This document shows, in pieces, positions 1 to 13,343 of a stretch of 64,000 bases of DNA; positions within the stretch are counted from its first letter, which is position 1, and the number at the start of each line of letters is the position of its first letter. A program made the position numbers and the translations under genes. Source of the DNA: Hyaloperonospora brassicae (lineage: Eukaryota; Oomycota; Peronosporomycetes; Peronosporales; Peronosporaceae); NCBI GenBank assembly GCA_947650285.1, contig CANTFL010000090.1, positions 868,001-932,000 on the forward strand, given 5' to 3'. Below the pieces are notes generated by a model. That model did not search any database, was not told the origin of the DNA, and saw only the letters and a program-made list of their open reading frames with translations.

Positions 1-631
1 AATTCCTTAATATCATTCAAACTTGTCGGTCCGAGCCATACTAAAAAATGGAGACTCTACTGAAGCATTGTTGTTGCAGACCCAACCGCCGGCACGAAGA
101 GATGCAGGGGACTATATTTATTTCGGTTTATTTGATTATGTTCGATTAGTTGATGAGGCATCGGTCGACAATAAAACTTGAACTCTGTACCAACATGCTA
201 GGCAATGAACATACATGTCTTGCATCGTGCACAATAATATTAACCTTGATCAAGTTTTCTTGCCCTCAAATGTTCAGTGCTCAGCACACTTATTTTATAA
301 CTGTTGCACCTGGCTTGTAGTCCCATGCACAATGCCAAGACAGCTCATGGCACGTAGAAAAGAAATACCATTAAAGTTAGGCTCATGACGTCGCTGTACT
401 GATTGTATTATACCACATATCTACGAAAAGCATGCTGCGACATCTAAAACCCCTCCTTATAGCGAGCACAGCTATATAAAGGCTACTTGAAGGTGCGCAG
501 CAGCTAAGGGAAAAGCTAAGGCAAAAACAATATGTCGATGACTGCAATTACACGCACGACTTATCGGTATAAACGGTAGATCACATTACTTACACTCTAA
601 GCGGCGAAAAAGAAGTCTATTATATCGTAGC
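1..631. other. Intergenic, no gene seen
   Basis: I see no reading frame, RNA gene or recognisable repeat here. Composition is mixed. The last five bases (627-631, GTAGC) are the left target-site duplication of the solo LTR that follows. Confidence 0.5.
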
Positions 632-1106
632 TGTAGCGGATATTCACAGCTCCTAAAGTCAGACGAAGACTTCACGCTCTACGACCCTTGTCTGGTATAA
701 CGTTCAAGACTCAAAGTCAACAAGGTCAGGGAGCTTATCGCACCGGTACCAGGGGGACCAAACGATACAGGGAATCACAGCACAGAGTGCTCTAACAGTA
801 GCTGTCTTACCAAGGCGTTGCTAGATTCTTCTACGATCACCAGACGCCTCAGGGAGGCACATGTCTTAACGGATTAAAATGGGAACTGAACTTTTTTTCT
901 AATCGAAAAGAACACCCCATAATAACTTACTTAATCTAGACACTAATGATCTAATTAACACATCTCGCAAGATATCGTAATCAGCAGTTGACATAAATCA
1001 GTCCTCATCAACTGATACATCGTTTTAAATTCCTTTTGATGGAACCTCATCCCTTGTGTGCACCACACCTATTGTCGACTTCAAGTTGAAGAGAAACTCC
1101 GTTATA
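632..1106 (+). mobile_element. Solo LTR, family A copy 1
   Basis: A 475-bp sequence starts TGTAGCGGA and ends CCGTTATA. It is flanked by a perfect 5-bp duplication, GTAGC, at 627-631 and 1107-1111, as LTR retrotransposon integration leaves. It aligns along its length with the element at 32045-32521 and with the reverse complement of 35635-36166, sharing blocks such as the CCTTGTGTGCACCACACCTATTGTCGAC-type stretch near the right end. No internal gag or pol sequence adjoins it, so it is read as a solo LTR left by LTR-LTR recombination. Small hairpins are visible inside (GCCTC-AGG-GAGGC near 850 and GCAC-AGA-GTGC near 780). The strand given is only the orientation shared with the 32-kb copy; transcription direction is not proven. 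Confidence 0.8.
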
Positions 1107-4100
1107 GTAGCGACAATACAACAAGCATTGTACTATCTTAAAACACAATCTATAAAATAGACGTAGTTGTAGCGTGTATATAACATCTATACACTATATT
1201 ATAGAGCGTAACAAATCACAGCTGACGTTATAATTATTAAATCAGTAGCAATACTTATTTTTCTATAAGATGAGCTCATATTATCTGTCAGTTGAATGTA
1301 AATGGCTGATTACAATTTGGAAGAATATTGATTTGATTCTAACTGTAGCGACGATGCACACATACACAGATGAACTGTCGAATCTCTGCAGTAACACAAA
1401 TTATTTCTTGAAATATGTATGTACTCATTTTACAACGAAAGTAATCTTGTTTAATACTCCTTACTTTTTCGAAATGTGAAGTCGTCACTAGGCTTTGTTT
1501 TTGTGTCATCCGCGCATATTATTCTTTTCATATTTCTATTGGTCATCATTGTCAGATTTCTACCGCGACGTTAGCTGCATCTACTGTCCGATATATATAT
1601 ATATAAATGTATATTTAGAAGGATTCTGGCAAGGTATGTGACGCACGTAACCAACCCTGTGATGATCGATCCCTGACAATCGCTGTTGTAAGTAATTGTG
1701 TTCTTATCGCTTCATTAATCAGGTGATATTGTGATACTTCCATCTTAAAACAAATCGATACTAGAAGTTCTGAATGCATGATCTAATACAAACCGAGCAT
1801 TTAATCGAGGCATCTGATGGGTATTTAGTGCCATATATGCCACTAGATCTACATTTACAATATATATATATATAAGAAGTAGAGGACACCATGGCACTTG
1901 CATGAGAGATTCTGGTAATAACATTCGTAAAAATACAAAATTTGTAATATTTGCCAGTAATTATATAGCGTCATAAGCATAATACGAAGTACCTGGACTT
2001 TGTCATGCAAATTGGAAAATTGCCATTTGCTACAATACTGTGGCGTAGAATGAAAAAAAGGCTCGAGAGACCGCAATTGTTCACAGAATTTGTTACTCGG
2101 TGATCCATTACACGTTAATAACCCACACTCGTGTCATGATATCTTTTTTGTTTGATGCTATATACGAAACTTCATTAGGGCATGACTACGGGCACCTCCC
2201 ACTTTTGCAAGGAGCACAATCAATTTTGCACTGGCACATTCGACTGCCTCAATGATATAAAATACTTATCGTTTAAAGCGAAAATTATGTACTTGTACAG
2301 TACAGTTGTGTGTAAACGCACCCAACCAAATTGCTCGAATTTATAGGACTAGGACTCTGGGAATTAGGGAGGGGAATTTTAGTCATTTAAAAAGAAATCG
2401 AAACGGTTTAAACACCTATCTTGGCCGCGCAATTGAGTTTATTTCCCCTTATACTCATACATTACGTTGAAAACACCATATAATAATACGCACTAGACAA
2501 ACTATACATGTCGTACGATGGCTTAAAAGAATGAAACCGTCTCTCAACATCTATAACTCCCACCTACAGCTCTCATTGGTACCCGATTTACTAACGTTTA
2601 CTAGATGAAAACAACATAAAACGGTTTTGCGGTACCCAAGGGTGTGCCATGTCCGTCGACGAATCAAAGAAAACAAGGCGGGTCAACAACAGGTCACTAC
2701 AAGTGCGATTGTGGCGGAAATCACAGAACACTCATATCCTCGCCTCGGTATCCAGCATGTTAATGTATTACCTCGTGGGTAAGAATTGTTTTCTGCATCT
2801 TTTTGACCACAATGATCTGCAAGGAATGGGACGTATAACAAGTTGTACCGATACGTACCATGTCACGGATGGTAGCCGAGAGATCCACAAATGCAATACG
2901 TGTTTGTACGTGCCTGGATCTGCAAAAACTTGGAAATTGAAATGTTGACACTGCAGATGGTCAGATCGCTTGGCATCATTCAGTCAAGTCGGATACCGTG
3001 TTTGAGAAAGTGTAGATTTTTAGCAGGCATTGCCTGATTTATTTATGCCTTGGCGATGATGGGTCGACAGGTACTTGCACAGGAGTGGATTTGCCGTACA
3101 ATATTATATAATAAGGAGCAGTAGTAAGTATCTACGTATTTCACACATTCTTCAGCACAATATTTTAAGATCCTAATTGTACCTTTGGGCGGGCGGGTGT
3201 GCCTGTAGCAAAGAATGGGTGGGCATCTAGTCATAGCCTATTCACTATCGTCGGTACATATTAAAGAATGTTGCAATTTAAAAGTTCTTTATAGCGCGGA
3301 TCTACCTAAATGTTTCTATAGGCAAGAAGTAAATTTAAAGTGAACTCCCGGCGGCTGCTTCACGCGCGCAATGTATGATAAGCGATATAACGCTTTATAA
3401 ATTGTAGTCCAAACAGTTTAATAGACCCAGCTTATATTGAAATACTTAACGTTACTATGTACACTTCTAAGTCTCATAGTCCTGTACATTTCTAGCAAAC
3501 ATTTCTGCGTTTTACTGCACAATGAATGTTCGAAAGATAATCGCAAAATCTTAACCTTCTATAAATTAATACAAAGAAAACCGATTTTAGTAAGAGGTTG
3601 AAAAAATGGAGAATATAACTTGATTCTGATGTTTATCAGACACGCATCGATAATACATTTGACAAGAATTCATGTGAATAAATATTTCTTAAACAAATGC
3701 ATTATGCTTTACCTGTATATATTCGTAACTTGTCTTGTTCAACCCAAATGTGCGGACAAGACATATAAGTATTCTTATCCGTCCGCGCAACCTCCTAAAA
3801 CATGATGAACAATTTTAAAGCCCCTTTATAAAAATCAGTGACAGATCAAAAAAGTGATAGTGATGTATTGGGGTGGAAATATTCAGTAATATGTATATCA
3901 GCAGCACCTTTCAGGTTGGTTGTATGTCAATCCAAAAACGATAAAGGCTGACTGATTGTATATATTGATTACAATCTAATTTGACACTGGCGTCAAAAGA
4001 TATGTGTCAAATTGATATTGCGACGTCAATCCTACATCGACTAGTATTACTGTGCTTCGCAATCTCAATTATTACACATATACCTATTTGACAAAACGCA

Positions 4101-7100
4101 ATAAACTGGGAGCTTTGGGGATTTTGCCGACGATGAGATCGTACATTATCACCGCAAATATATTAATGCACAATGTAGATGGAATAATCGGATGGTAAAC
4201 GCAGCGGGAGTATATACGCCACCGCAACTTGCAAATCCAGATAATTTATTATTTTTGTGCGTATATATAAATGTACGTCGCTTTAAGATTTGTATACCTT
4301 CGACAAAGCGCATATGTAACCGAATTACAGGCTAATAGATTTTTGCGCATTATAGTAGCTTTTGGGATAGAAGCGCTGAAAAGACAAAAGATGAAGTTCC
4401 TTTATGTGTCCGGCTATTTTGAGGACAATTAAGCAACAAAAAGTAGCGCAAATAACGGGAGGTATTGCTAATTCGAAATATAAATCAATACTAATTGATA
4501 TAGGCATTGAAAGAGCAATGAACTTCAATGTTGTCTATAGAACGTGCGGCGACGTGATAGTACAAACAATGAGTCTATATCAATGGTCACGATATGAAAA
4601 AGTAGTCTTAAAGCCCTATTGTATTTATGACATTGCATTCTGTTGCAAATTTTAATCTCCCCAATATTAAACTTATATTTATTTTTCGCACAGATTGTGT
4701 AATTACATTTTAATTTCATGTACTTATACACTTTAATAAATTATTTAGATCCAATAATTATAAATAAGGCGACAATGCGATCTTCGTAAGTATCATCGTA
4801 TCCTATAAGACAAAAGATTAGACACTCTTTTTTATAAATTTTGGCCATCAAATCGTTGCTTGGAGTTAAGGACATCATTCCAAAAATCAAATGTCGAAAA
4901 GGTTCATACAACAATATCATTTTCATAGAATTCTAAGGATAGTTAAAGCAGCTTTATGTTTACAAAAGACAATGCATGACTTTGGTATATCTTAACTATA
5001 TGATGAGATAATGTCAGCTTGAAATAGAATATAGAACTAAATGTAGTATAAACATGTAATTCTGTCTTAGTTGAGCTGATCTTTTTAAACGGTGACGTCT
5101 TACAATAAGTCTAAAAAACCGTCTTGTATGCATTAACATCAAATTCAGAGCATAATTACAAATATATTGTGTTTTTTTAGTACAAAAATGTAAGCCGTAA
5201 AAAGTCAGCATTGAAGATAAGAACAATTGTCTGTTATTTTTTGTGCTATCTCACTCCTTTTTAATATGAGTATATGATTGCATTCAAAATTCATTTATTG
5301 ATGTTTGATGCGCCATAGGTGATTTGCGTTTGTCTAAAGCGAAGTATTCATTTTCGATTTGTTGGAGAAAGTAAAATAATTCGACTTATAAATATAACGT
5401 ACATAAAAACATTTTGGGTATTGTATAATTTAATAACAGCTTCATCAAATCTTATTTACACCTACTTTAAAGGCAAGAAATCAAGGCAGCCATCTCAAAA
5501 TGTTAGATCTGGTAGCTCGCATAAAATCAGGATGTATAAGGATAATCGTTTCACTTGTCATCAAGCGCAAACATGAGTTTATGTGCTGTATGAAACACCG
5601 CCGTTAAAAAGCATGGCAGAATTATTGTAGTATTTTAAAAAGTGTGCTTCTTTATATAATGGAGATGATTGACATAAAAAGAGGTTCGGTTTACCACGAT
5701 TATCACAAGCCTGAGATCTACAATAAGTAATCGGCCAATTCCGTTATGAAAAATAGAATAAGCAGCAGGAAATCCTTCACGTTTTGGTCCAGTAGTAGGA
5801 AACGATTTTAATCGAATTATCCTTCACAGAGTCTGAATAAAAAAACAAAAATTGGTTAACGGGGCTAATTTACAAATACCAGTAAACCTCCTATTCAACA
5901 TAGGTTTGGGTTAAACAAATATACGCACCCGCACCAAATACCAGATCAGAATTAGTCAAACAAACTAAATTGTACTTCTCAAACCATGCAACGTCGTGTT
6001 AAGTGTACATCGAATTGATCCAATTTATAAATCAACATAATGCAGCAAAATTATGCGTAAGACGATAATTTTTACAAGCCGAAATTCCTCCTGTATTAAT
6101 TTTAGTGAACGGCATGCGTTTCTTTTGCTATCTGTTGCTGTGTTCTTACTTGACATAAATTTTAGTTCACTCACAACGAACTAACGTGGTCCGCATAAAA
6201 AAGATGGCGCATTTTAGGTCTATCCCGATTAGCCCCGACATAAGTGTGAAGAAGGTTTGTAAATTTCGATCGGATCTGGTAAAGACTAGGATGTTTAGGC
6301 TTATAATCGGGCAAATGCTGCCTTGACGCATGCATAATATCATATTGCGTGGTAATAATATTGTGACGTATTTTGTGATGTCAATGTACTTAGTCATCAA
6401 ATATATGTTACCTTACAATAAGTGTTCTTCTAGCCTTAATCTCATTTAAGATGGGACACTCAAAAACTCATGGAAATACAGAACTTGACTATCTTTAATT
6501 TATGGTTCGTTGTTACAAGATCTCTATAAAAATTATCATGCATGTATTTATGTATGTATTTATGTATACACATATATGTAATTTTATTGTAAATTTGTAT
6601 CTTTGAGATTTATAAAATATGCGATTTATTAACGCTAGCTTTTGCATGCTGTTATATCGACAAAGGGCAGAATACGACTTTGAATTGTTTAGCGCGTGCC
6701 ATTGCTTATACAATATATGATTTACAAAAAATGGTAGAATACCGTCTAGCGTTAACCAACCCAAATTTGAGAATTATCAATTGTCATGTTAAAATTGGCA
6801 TGGACCTTTAGCATTGATAATCCACAATAGTGTAAAAAAATGATTTTTTTATTATAAATAGAAATACATCCAATTAATAATATTGAAAAATTGATCATTA
6901 ACTCTCACGATTCAAGCATTTAATGGGAGGTTGGTATGTGTTGTGTATCATTTGTCTTCTAGTCCCTGATCTTTATCGAAGTTTTGCCAATCCTTCGTCA
7001 TATAGAAACATAAATTGACAAGCAAATCTGAGGATCTGATGACATTGAATAGATATAAGAAGTCAACTGTAGAGAAATGCGCAAGAAAACGTCACGCCTA

Positions 7101-10100
7101 ATAATATCATATATAAAATCAACAATTAATATTATGTAATGTGGCAGTTTTATTTACCACAAATCCAATATAAAAAATAATACACCATTTTAAATACTCC
7201 TTCCTTTTATTTACTTTTAATTTCATCCACAGAGGTTAAAAAAAGGTTAGATGCACAAATACTCGATGAGGGCGCGCCTTCGAAATTTAAGCATATATTG
7301 ATGACCAAAAAATTCAATATCGGAATATATCGCTACGCACTTATTCGCTATGCTATGCTCAAAATTTATTATGCTGCATAAATCAATTTTATTACGGTCT
7401 ATACAAAAAGATTTGTATTAGTCAGAATCGCGGAAAATTAACTTCCTATTAAAATGTTCAATATTCAGTAAACTTTAATATCTTTTATATTAGGATTAAG
7501 AAGTATTACACTTGTTAGACGATAATATAGAAATAATAACGAAAAGAATACTTATACTGATTATTTCTGCCGTCTGATCCTTATTTTACTCCTTTTTTAC
7601 TATTCTATGCTACAAACACCATGTGGAAGAGTAGGATAGAATCGTAACGAATGACCTATAGACGGAACAATTAAAAAACATTTTTTTCCAAAATAGTTGT
7701 TTTATTAGTACAATGTCACCTAAGGAGGAATATATTCAAAGTTTAATCAATTTCTTCGTTAAATTCTGTCAGATAGATTGAATTCTTCTATAAAAAGTAA
7801 GCGGTATAAAGACCAATCGAGTTATCGAAGAAAGTCCCCGCTTAGAATAAACAATTATTGACTTACATTATATAGATATTGTAACAAGGACTCAGAATGC
7901 CGTTCAAATATAAATTATTTATAAAGGAGTCGAAGCCAAATTGGTTTATACCTTTAAATTTGATGGATATTTTCTGAGCAAACTACATTTAATAATTTAA
8001 TCGAATCAATTATACATATATTATAGCAAAAAAAGTAATTTCAAAAAAAAGGTATACTTCGCACTAATTATTAAAATGCTAGAAAAAGTGCTATATTCTG
8101 ATGTAATAAAGTCTTTTTATTTAAATTTAGATACCATATTTCCTTAATAGACGCGTTGCGTTCGCCAGTACTTTGTAAAAATGATGTTTGAAAAAAACCA
8201 ACACTCCTTCGCACTACCGAATTCTCTAATTTTTATCTGTGATCATTTTTTTAGTAAGACTTGAAGAGACTAAACTATGCATTAAAAATAACATGTAATA
8301 GTTTACAGGCTTTCTTGAATATATAATTCATAACACCAAAGAATTTTACAAGCTACGAAATGATTTTCTAAATCGGTGAATTCCACACCAATTTTAATAC
8401 CATCTTTAAAATTGTCGCCGAGATGAAAATGAAAACCCAAGTAGCGATTTTTATTAATCCCTCCCTTATATAAACAATGTAGTATAGAAAGCCTTTTTGA
8501 CAATTTATCTAGTGTTTAAGTGTGGTGATTCTACTTAAAACCAGTTTAATTATTTACTTAAATTCTAAATCTATAGAATGTAATAGTATGGCGGTATAGT
8601 CTCATACCCATGAACGTCCAAATTATAGAAATGTTATGAGACAGTTAAAACAAAAGATGTGTCCTTCGGCTCGCCTCTTTTTTTTGATCTTGCGATATTT
8701 ACCCGGCTGAATTGTAAATATGTTCTAACACATATTTTAAACAAGTAAGCGAATGAAATCACCATGCTTTTTATACATGATATGCTTGATAAAAATTATC
8801 CTTATAGATCGAAACGTCAAATCTTAAATGATTAAGACTTATCAATTCACCTTATCGTTGCAAATTTTGTCAACAACCGGCTTATATATAAGAATAGGAG
8901 TAAATTTTAAATAAATTGGTTGTGAATACATAGGCATTAATCTAATTATTTTTAATAATAATAATTTGACCTGCAAATGTAGTTACCAGAATATATTTGC
9001 TGAAAGGAAACTACGTAGTAATCTAATATTAAGGTCATTTTCACTCTAAGATTCTATTGGCTTGGCCTTCGATAGCGTTATAAAAAAGTAATAGGTGCTT
9101 CATCTATAATTATGACGATACTACTGAAAAGCTTAATGTTGGGGGTTAGAAATCATAATCCAATGTGGCCCTCTAAACTCCGCTTGAAAAACGATATTTT
9201 TTAATCATTATTCCTTTTCAAATTGTGTCGTGTCTAACTAGTAGAGGACTTTTACTTTGTGTACTTATTTTTATAAGTAAGTATCGATGAAGCGTCTGAA
9301 TATGCATTTTTCAAACTCTTTATATAATAGATTATTTATGAAAAAATGAATAAGCGTGCTGCTAACATGTTAATTTTTTTGCATTTCAAATTGACTTAAA
9401 AAATTTAAAAGCTAACAATTATGCGGTCTATTAACAAATACATCATTAAATATCCAAATTTTTATTATTGTGAATTTAACTATGACAAATAAATCTTAAT
9501 GTATATTTGTTTTTTTACTAGTAAATTAAAAAATATTTGTATCTGACAAAACAGAGTAAGAGCTTCAGTGGTGGTTTTTTAAGTTAAAGAAAACCTTCAA
9601 GATCAACTCAACACCTTTTATCAAATTGATAAACTTAGTAAAAAAAAGAAGGACAAGGAAACAATGTATCCATAAACATTATATAATTACTTTATTTGAT
9701 AATACTGTAAAGGCGTTACACGAGTATCTTATTCCGGTTGGTCGACTTTAAATTATAAATCATGACCAGGCAAAAATGTTTTAGAGCATTTCGGAACATT
9801 TAAATACCAATCAAATTTTATCAATTTTATGACTATTACTCTAGATTTTGTTTTATTAAAAGAGGTAAAAATTGAATAATTAGATTCGCTGAATTATGTA
9901 CCCGAAGTTAAAATTGCAACGAGATTTTACAGCTGTCAAAAAGATTAACGCTGAAAAAACCAGAAAATTGTATATTATTGACGAGATATGGTTATATATT
10001 ACCGAATTTCGGTCCACCTTATTTGTAGATATAATAATCGCGAAACAGTTGACGGATAAGCCAATACATTACGCATTTCGTGGATTCGATTCATCTTATG

Positions 10101-10649
10101 TTCAGCCATTATCTGTCTTGTATAAAAACGTTAAGCAAGCCACCGTAAGTACGATTTTTTACCGGTATAGTAAGTCATATTAAATATTCTAGTTATAGGC
10201 AGTGAGGTAATTTGGCGCTAGAACGTCCAAATTTTCAAATAAATGTAATGTAGGCATCTTACCGAGTCATATGCAGCTCGCTTCTGCTCATAAGACGTTG
10301 GTCTACACCGCCTTTACTATTAAGAACCACTTTGGTATTTCTTATTTTCTGTCATGCGGGACTTCTTATACCGCGGCCCGATTTGACTCGTGAAGTCATG
10401 TGAACTTAAACATTAACAGTTACCTTGCCCTTAAAGGCACAATCTTACCAATAAATATCAAGAAAAATAACCGTATTAGAATGCAACGAATCGTAAAAAA
10501 TGAATATATCGGTTCTCTCAAAAAATTATTATGCAATAAACTTACCAGCACATTACGCACATACATAATTTGACCTGGAACCCATTTGTTAAACAATTTA
10601 GGTTACCCGCCATTTTAATTAATCAAAATCAGGATTCAACTATTAAATT
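1107..10649. other. AT-rich gene-poor region
   Basis: This is about 9.5 kb of AT-rich sequence in which all reading frames are short (under about 100 codons) and none looks like a known protein. Short TA runs occur at 1591-1606 and 1861-1874, and a small TATTTATG-type tandem repeat lies near 6540-6570. The longest open frame, 9896-10183 on the plus strand (95 codons), has no recognisable motif. I interpret the region as intergenic DNA or transposon remains eroded past recognition. Confidence 0.5.
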
Positions 10650-10900
10650 CGTCTAATCGGAAGCAGTCGACCAATATTGGCGACAAAACCAGCTAGTTTT
10701 GTGCGTACCTAGCCAAATTCTTATCCGGGTCATGACGGAACCGGACACCCGCCCGGAGATCCCAACCAGGGAATCCTTCCCCCGGGGGCTCCTATTTACA
10801 CAGTAGAGCACTAAAAAAACTAAAGAATTAAAGCCACAACACTTAAGCTCCAGCGCAGCATAACAAATATCGGCATAAGGCCCCGCTTTCACCATCCTAC

Positions 10901-11074
10901 ATGAGTTTGGACGAATTTATACGCGATCACGCAATAGAGCTAGTGTCGCAGTTGGCAGTAGGACGCCGAAAAACACAATCAGAGGACGAAGTCCTGGTTC
11001 AGAATTTGGCAATCATAGAGCCCGTTATAGCCGATTCCACTACGAAACCAGACTCATCTATACCCTCGCTATAG
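10901..11074 (+). pseudogene. LINE ORF1 N-terminal fragment (tentative)
   Basis: An intact 57-codon frame starts at an ATG (MSLDEFIRDH...) and ends at TAG. It is acidic to polar with no domain I recognise. It sits at the left edge of the LINE island and directly precedes further ORF1-like fragments, so I read it as the start of the element's first open reading frame or leader. It could instead be a chance frame. Confidence 0.3.
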
Positions 11075-11096
11075 ACGGAGGACTTGTACATCAGCC

Positions 11097-11762
11097 TTGT
11101 TTGAGCCATCAAGTACATTTAGAGTGCGGAACTACTTTAAGTGTGGCAAGTCTCGATGGCGCATCTATTTGAAGAGGTCTACAACGCCATACTGGTCCAG
11201 TGGGAGCATCTTGCGCCTCAAAAGCTTCGGTACCCGAAACTGCATCCAGCTGAACGTGCGCTGCTCACAACTCTTCTGAGAAAGCGTGCGTTACAGTCAA
11301 ATTCTTCTTTTAACAACGAAAAAGGTATGCTACAAGTATCTGTCAGAAAATTTTGAAGACAACTTGGTTCCTAAGTACTTTTTGGAGCGTGATACGAGTA
11401 AATTGCTCTGGTCCAAGATTCCCATCCATAATCAATGGAAGACAAAGATTGCTAGGGACCAACTTTCCATTGCCGGCCGAGACATTACGGCGGCGGACAG
11501 GTATAAATACTCTATATTTCATTCGATTAAGTATTCCCCCTAGGAGATTATCCGGCTGAGAGCACTCTGCGTGGAGAAGCGCGGACCAGCGGACTCGCGG
11601 CAGTTGCGGGACGGCACAGAGGACAATGGAATTTTATATAAAGATTTGCAGAACGTGAAATCGTTGGAGGACGGCTTCCACCGTTTCTGTCCAGTATATT
11701 TGATCATCCTCAAAGACTACAATGGCACAATATTATTCAAACCCAAGTCGAAGAAGAGTTAA
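11097..11762 (+). pseudogene. LINE ORF1-like fragments, several frames
   Basis: Coding-like sequence jumps between the three plus frames: one around 11141-11356 (containing HLFEEVYNAILVQWEHL), one around 11286-11543 (containing YKYLSENFEDNLVPKYF and SIAGRDITAADRY), and one to the stop at about 11760 (CVEKRGPADSRQL, then a lysine-rich end). Amino-acid composition stays protein-like across the breaks, which suggests one original frame broken by indels. No domain is recognised. Position upstream of the endonuclease and RT patches suggests a gag-like ORF1, which in LINEs binds element RNA. Confidence 0.45.
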
Positions 11763-12429
11763 TATTTCGTCTTCACGGAATATGTACAGCTTCAACCAGC
11801 CGCCGTCACACGCAGGCAATTAAGGAACATATATTGGCGGCAGGCGAGTTAACACGCATTAACGTTCAACACTTTCACAATCTCCTTCACAAAATATAGT
11901 CGTTTTTGAACGATGAGGTTTCTTACTTCTCTACCTCTTCTTTCCCTACCGTGCAACAGCAAAGGCGTTTCAATCGACGGCGGTCTTGGACACGCGAAAG
12001 GTGTATAGATCGCACTCTAATTATGGAGAGGCCTTGCACTCGGCATGAGACAAACGTAACATCATAGCCCACTTACGACATCGCAGCATAAAGTACAAAG
12101 TCGTATGTGCAACGTCTCCCGCTTTTGTGATGACTAGATACATATAGGCGTTCATCAGCAAGCACAGTCAAGTGGCACATGCCCTGGAAAGTATGAATAC
12201 TTATGTTCTGAAATCTCGGACGTCCAACGTCTGGAAGGTACCTTTTTTACTGTCCGCTTGTCTATAGTTTCCCTGGGGAATCGTGCGGACTGATTAGTTT
12301 GTCATTATATTCGTAATCAAACATCCAGCGGTGGGTGGGCAAGTTTAGTGCTATATCTGAGGCACATTGGGGCACACGATCACACGATGTTGCTATACAG
12401 CCGAGCAAATGCGGGAAGAAGGCTGTTTG

Positions 12430-12720
12430 GTGGCAACTGGGAAAACAATTGTGGCTTCGGACGACGTCGTTAAGCCGTTTGATTCGCCGGATGAAATTAA
12501 AGAGGCAAAGTCACTCATCCAGCGTATTTATTAGGAGACGGTTGCAGATTTAATTAGGACCTTTTATCTGCAACCGACGTCGGCAGATAGGCTCGCCTCG
12601 AATATGGGAGCCAGTTTACTTTCGACTGCCTTACCTGCCACCCCAGTAGAACCTAACACGGCTATGGTGACACCTGTCGTCACAAATTTAAATCAAAAGC
12701 CGAAAGCAAAGGCTGCGTAG
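12430..12720 (+). pseudogene. LINE ORF1-like fragment, one stop
   Basis: This frame reads VATGKTIVASDDVVKPFD and onward for 96 codons to a TAG. A single internal TAG follows QRIY at about codon 35. The second half is alanine, threonine and proline rich and ends in a basic patch (QKPKAKAA). The run is too long and protein-like to be noise. It probably belongs to ORF1 of the same LINE. Function is unknown; the ATGKT string is probably not a true P-loop. Confidence 0.45.
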
Positions 12721-12926
12721 ATTTCAGTTGCTATCTGAGGTGATCGTCGGGTACTGGCTCACTAACGCCAACAACCGCTCACTGTTTCGCGCAGATTGGC
12801 ACGTTTTGATGTTCTAACAAGTCTTGCCGACAACACGAACGACGACAAGAAGTTTTTGGCCCCGGAGAATTTGGAAGAGAAGAAAAAGCCTAGGATAGCA
12901 TTGGTATCAATAAAAATGCCAGCAAT

Positions 12927-13343
12927 TTGACTTCTGGCAGCGCCAGAGCGGGCCATGTTACTTATTCTTACGACACCCACCAGCGCTACCATCAAAGCCA
13001 AACTAATATGGCCTTAAACAACATGAACGCAGGGGCCTCTTCAGCGGCATTAATTCTGCAGTCATCAACCTCACTTACTGGTCGAGTTGCCCCGGATAAC
13101 GACCACATTTATCGCTCTGTACAAGACTTGGCGTATCAACTTCAGCTTCGAGAAGTCACGACGTCGGCAACGGGGAATTGTCTAGCCATGGCCGTCGTGC
13201 AATCACTATTCAACTCGGACCTATTGGTTCAGGACGAAATCCTAATAGCGGCAACAGCCAGTCTCAAACGGGGTACAAAGTATGCACGACAACTATATCT
13301 GAGAATGCCGTCCATCATGAAACACGCGTCGCGACTCCTATAG
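12927..13343 (+). pseudogene. LINE ORF1 fragment with OTU-protease-like motif
   Basis: This 138-codon open frame has a polar, alanine/serine/asparagine-rich first half. The second half contains a TGNCLAMAVVQSLF motif at about residues 89-102, followed by IYRSV/DEILIAATASL-type helical segments. The GNCL..AV pattern resembles the catalytic cysteine loop (DGNCLFRAV) of OTU-family cysteine proteases; here the preceding Asp is Thr. OTU-type protease domains are known in some retrotransposons. A catalytic His box cannot be seen because the frame breaks after 13343. The call rests on one motif; it could be an unrelated ORF1 region. Confidence 0.4.

Noticed and set aside
1591..1874. TA repeats as origin or promoter signals
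   Set aside because: Short TA runs are common in this AT-rich DNA and no gene lies nearby.
12430..12470. P-loop NTPase motif ATGKT
   Set aside because: It lacks the full GxxxxGK[ST] pattern and any Walker B partner, and lies in a LINE ORF1 fragment.
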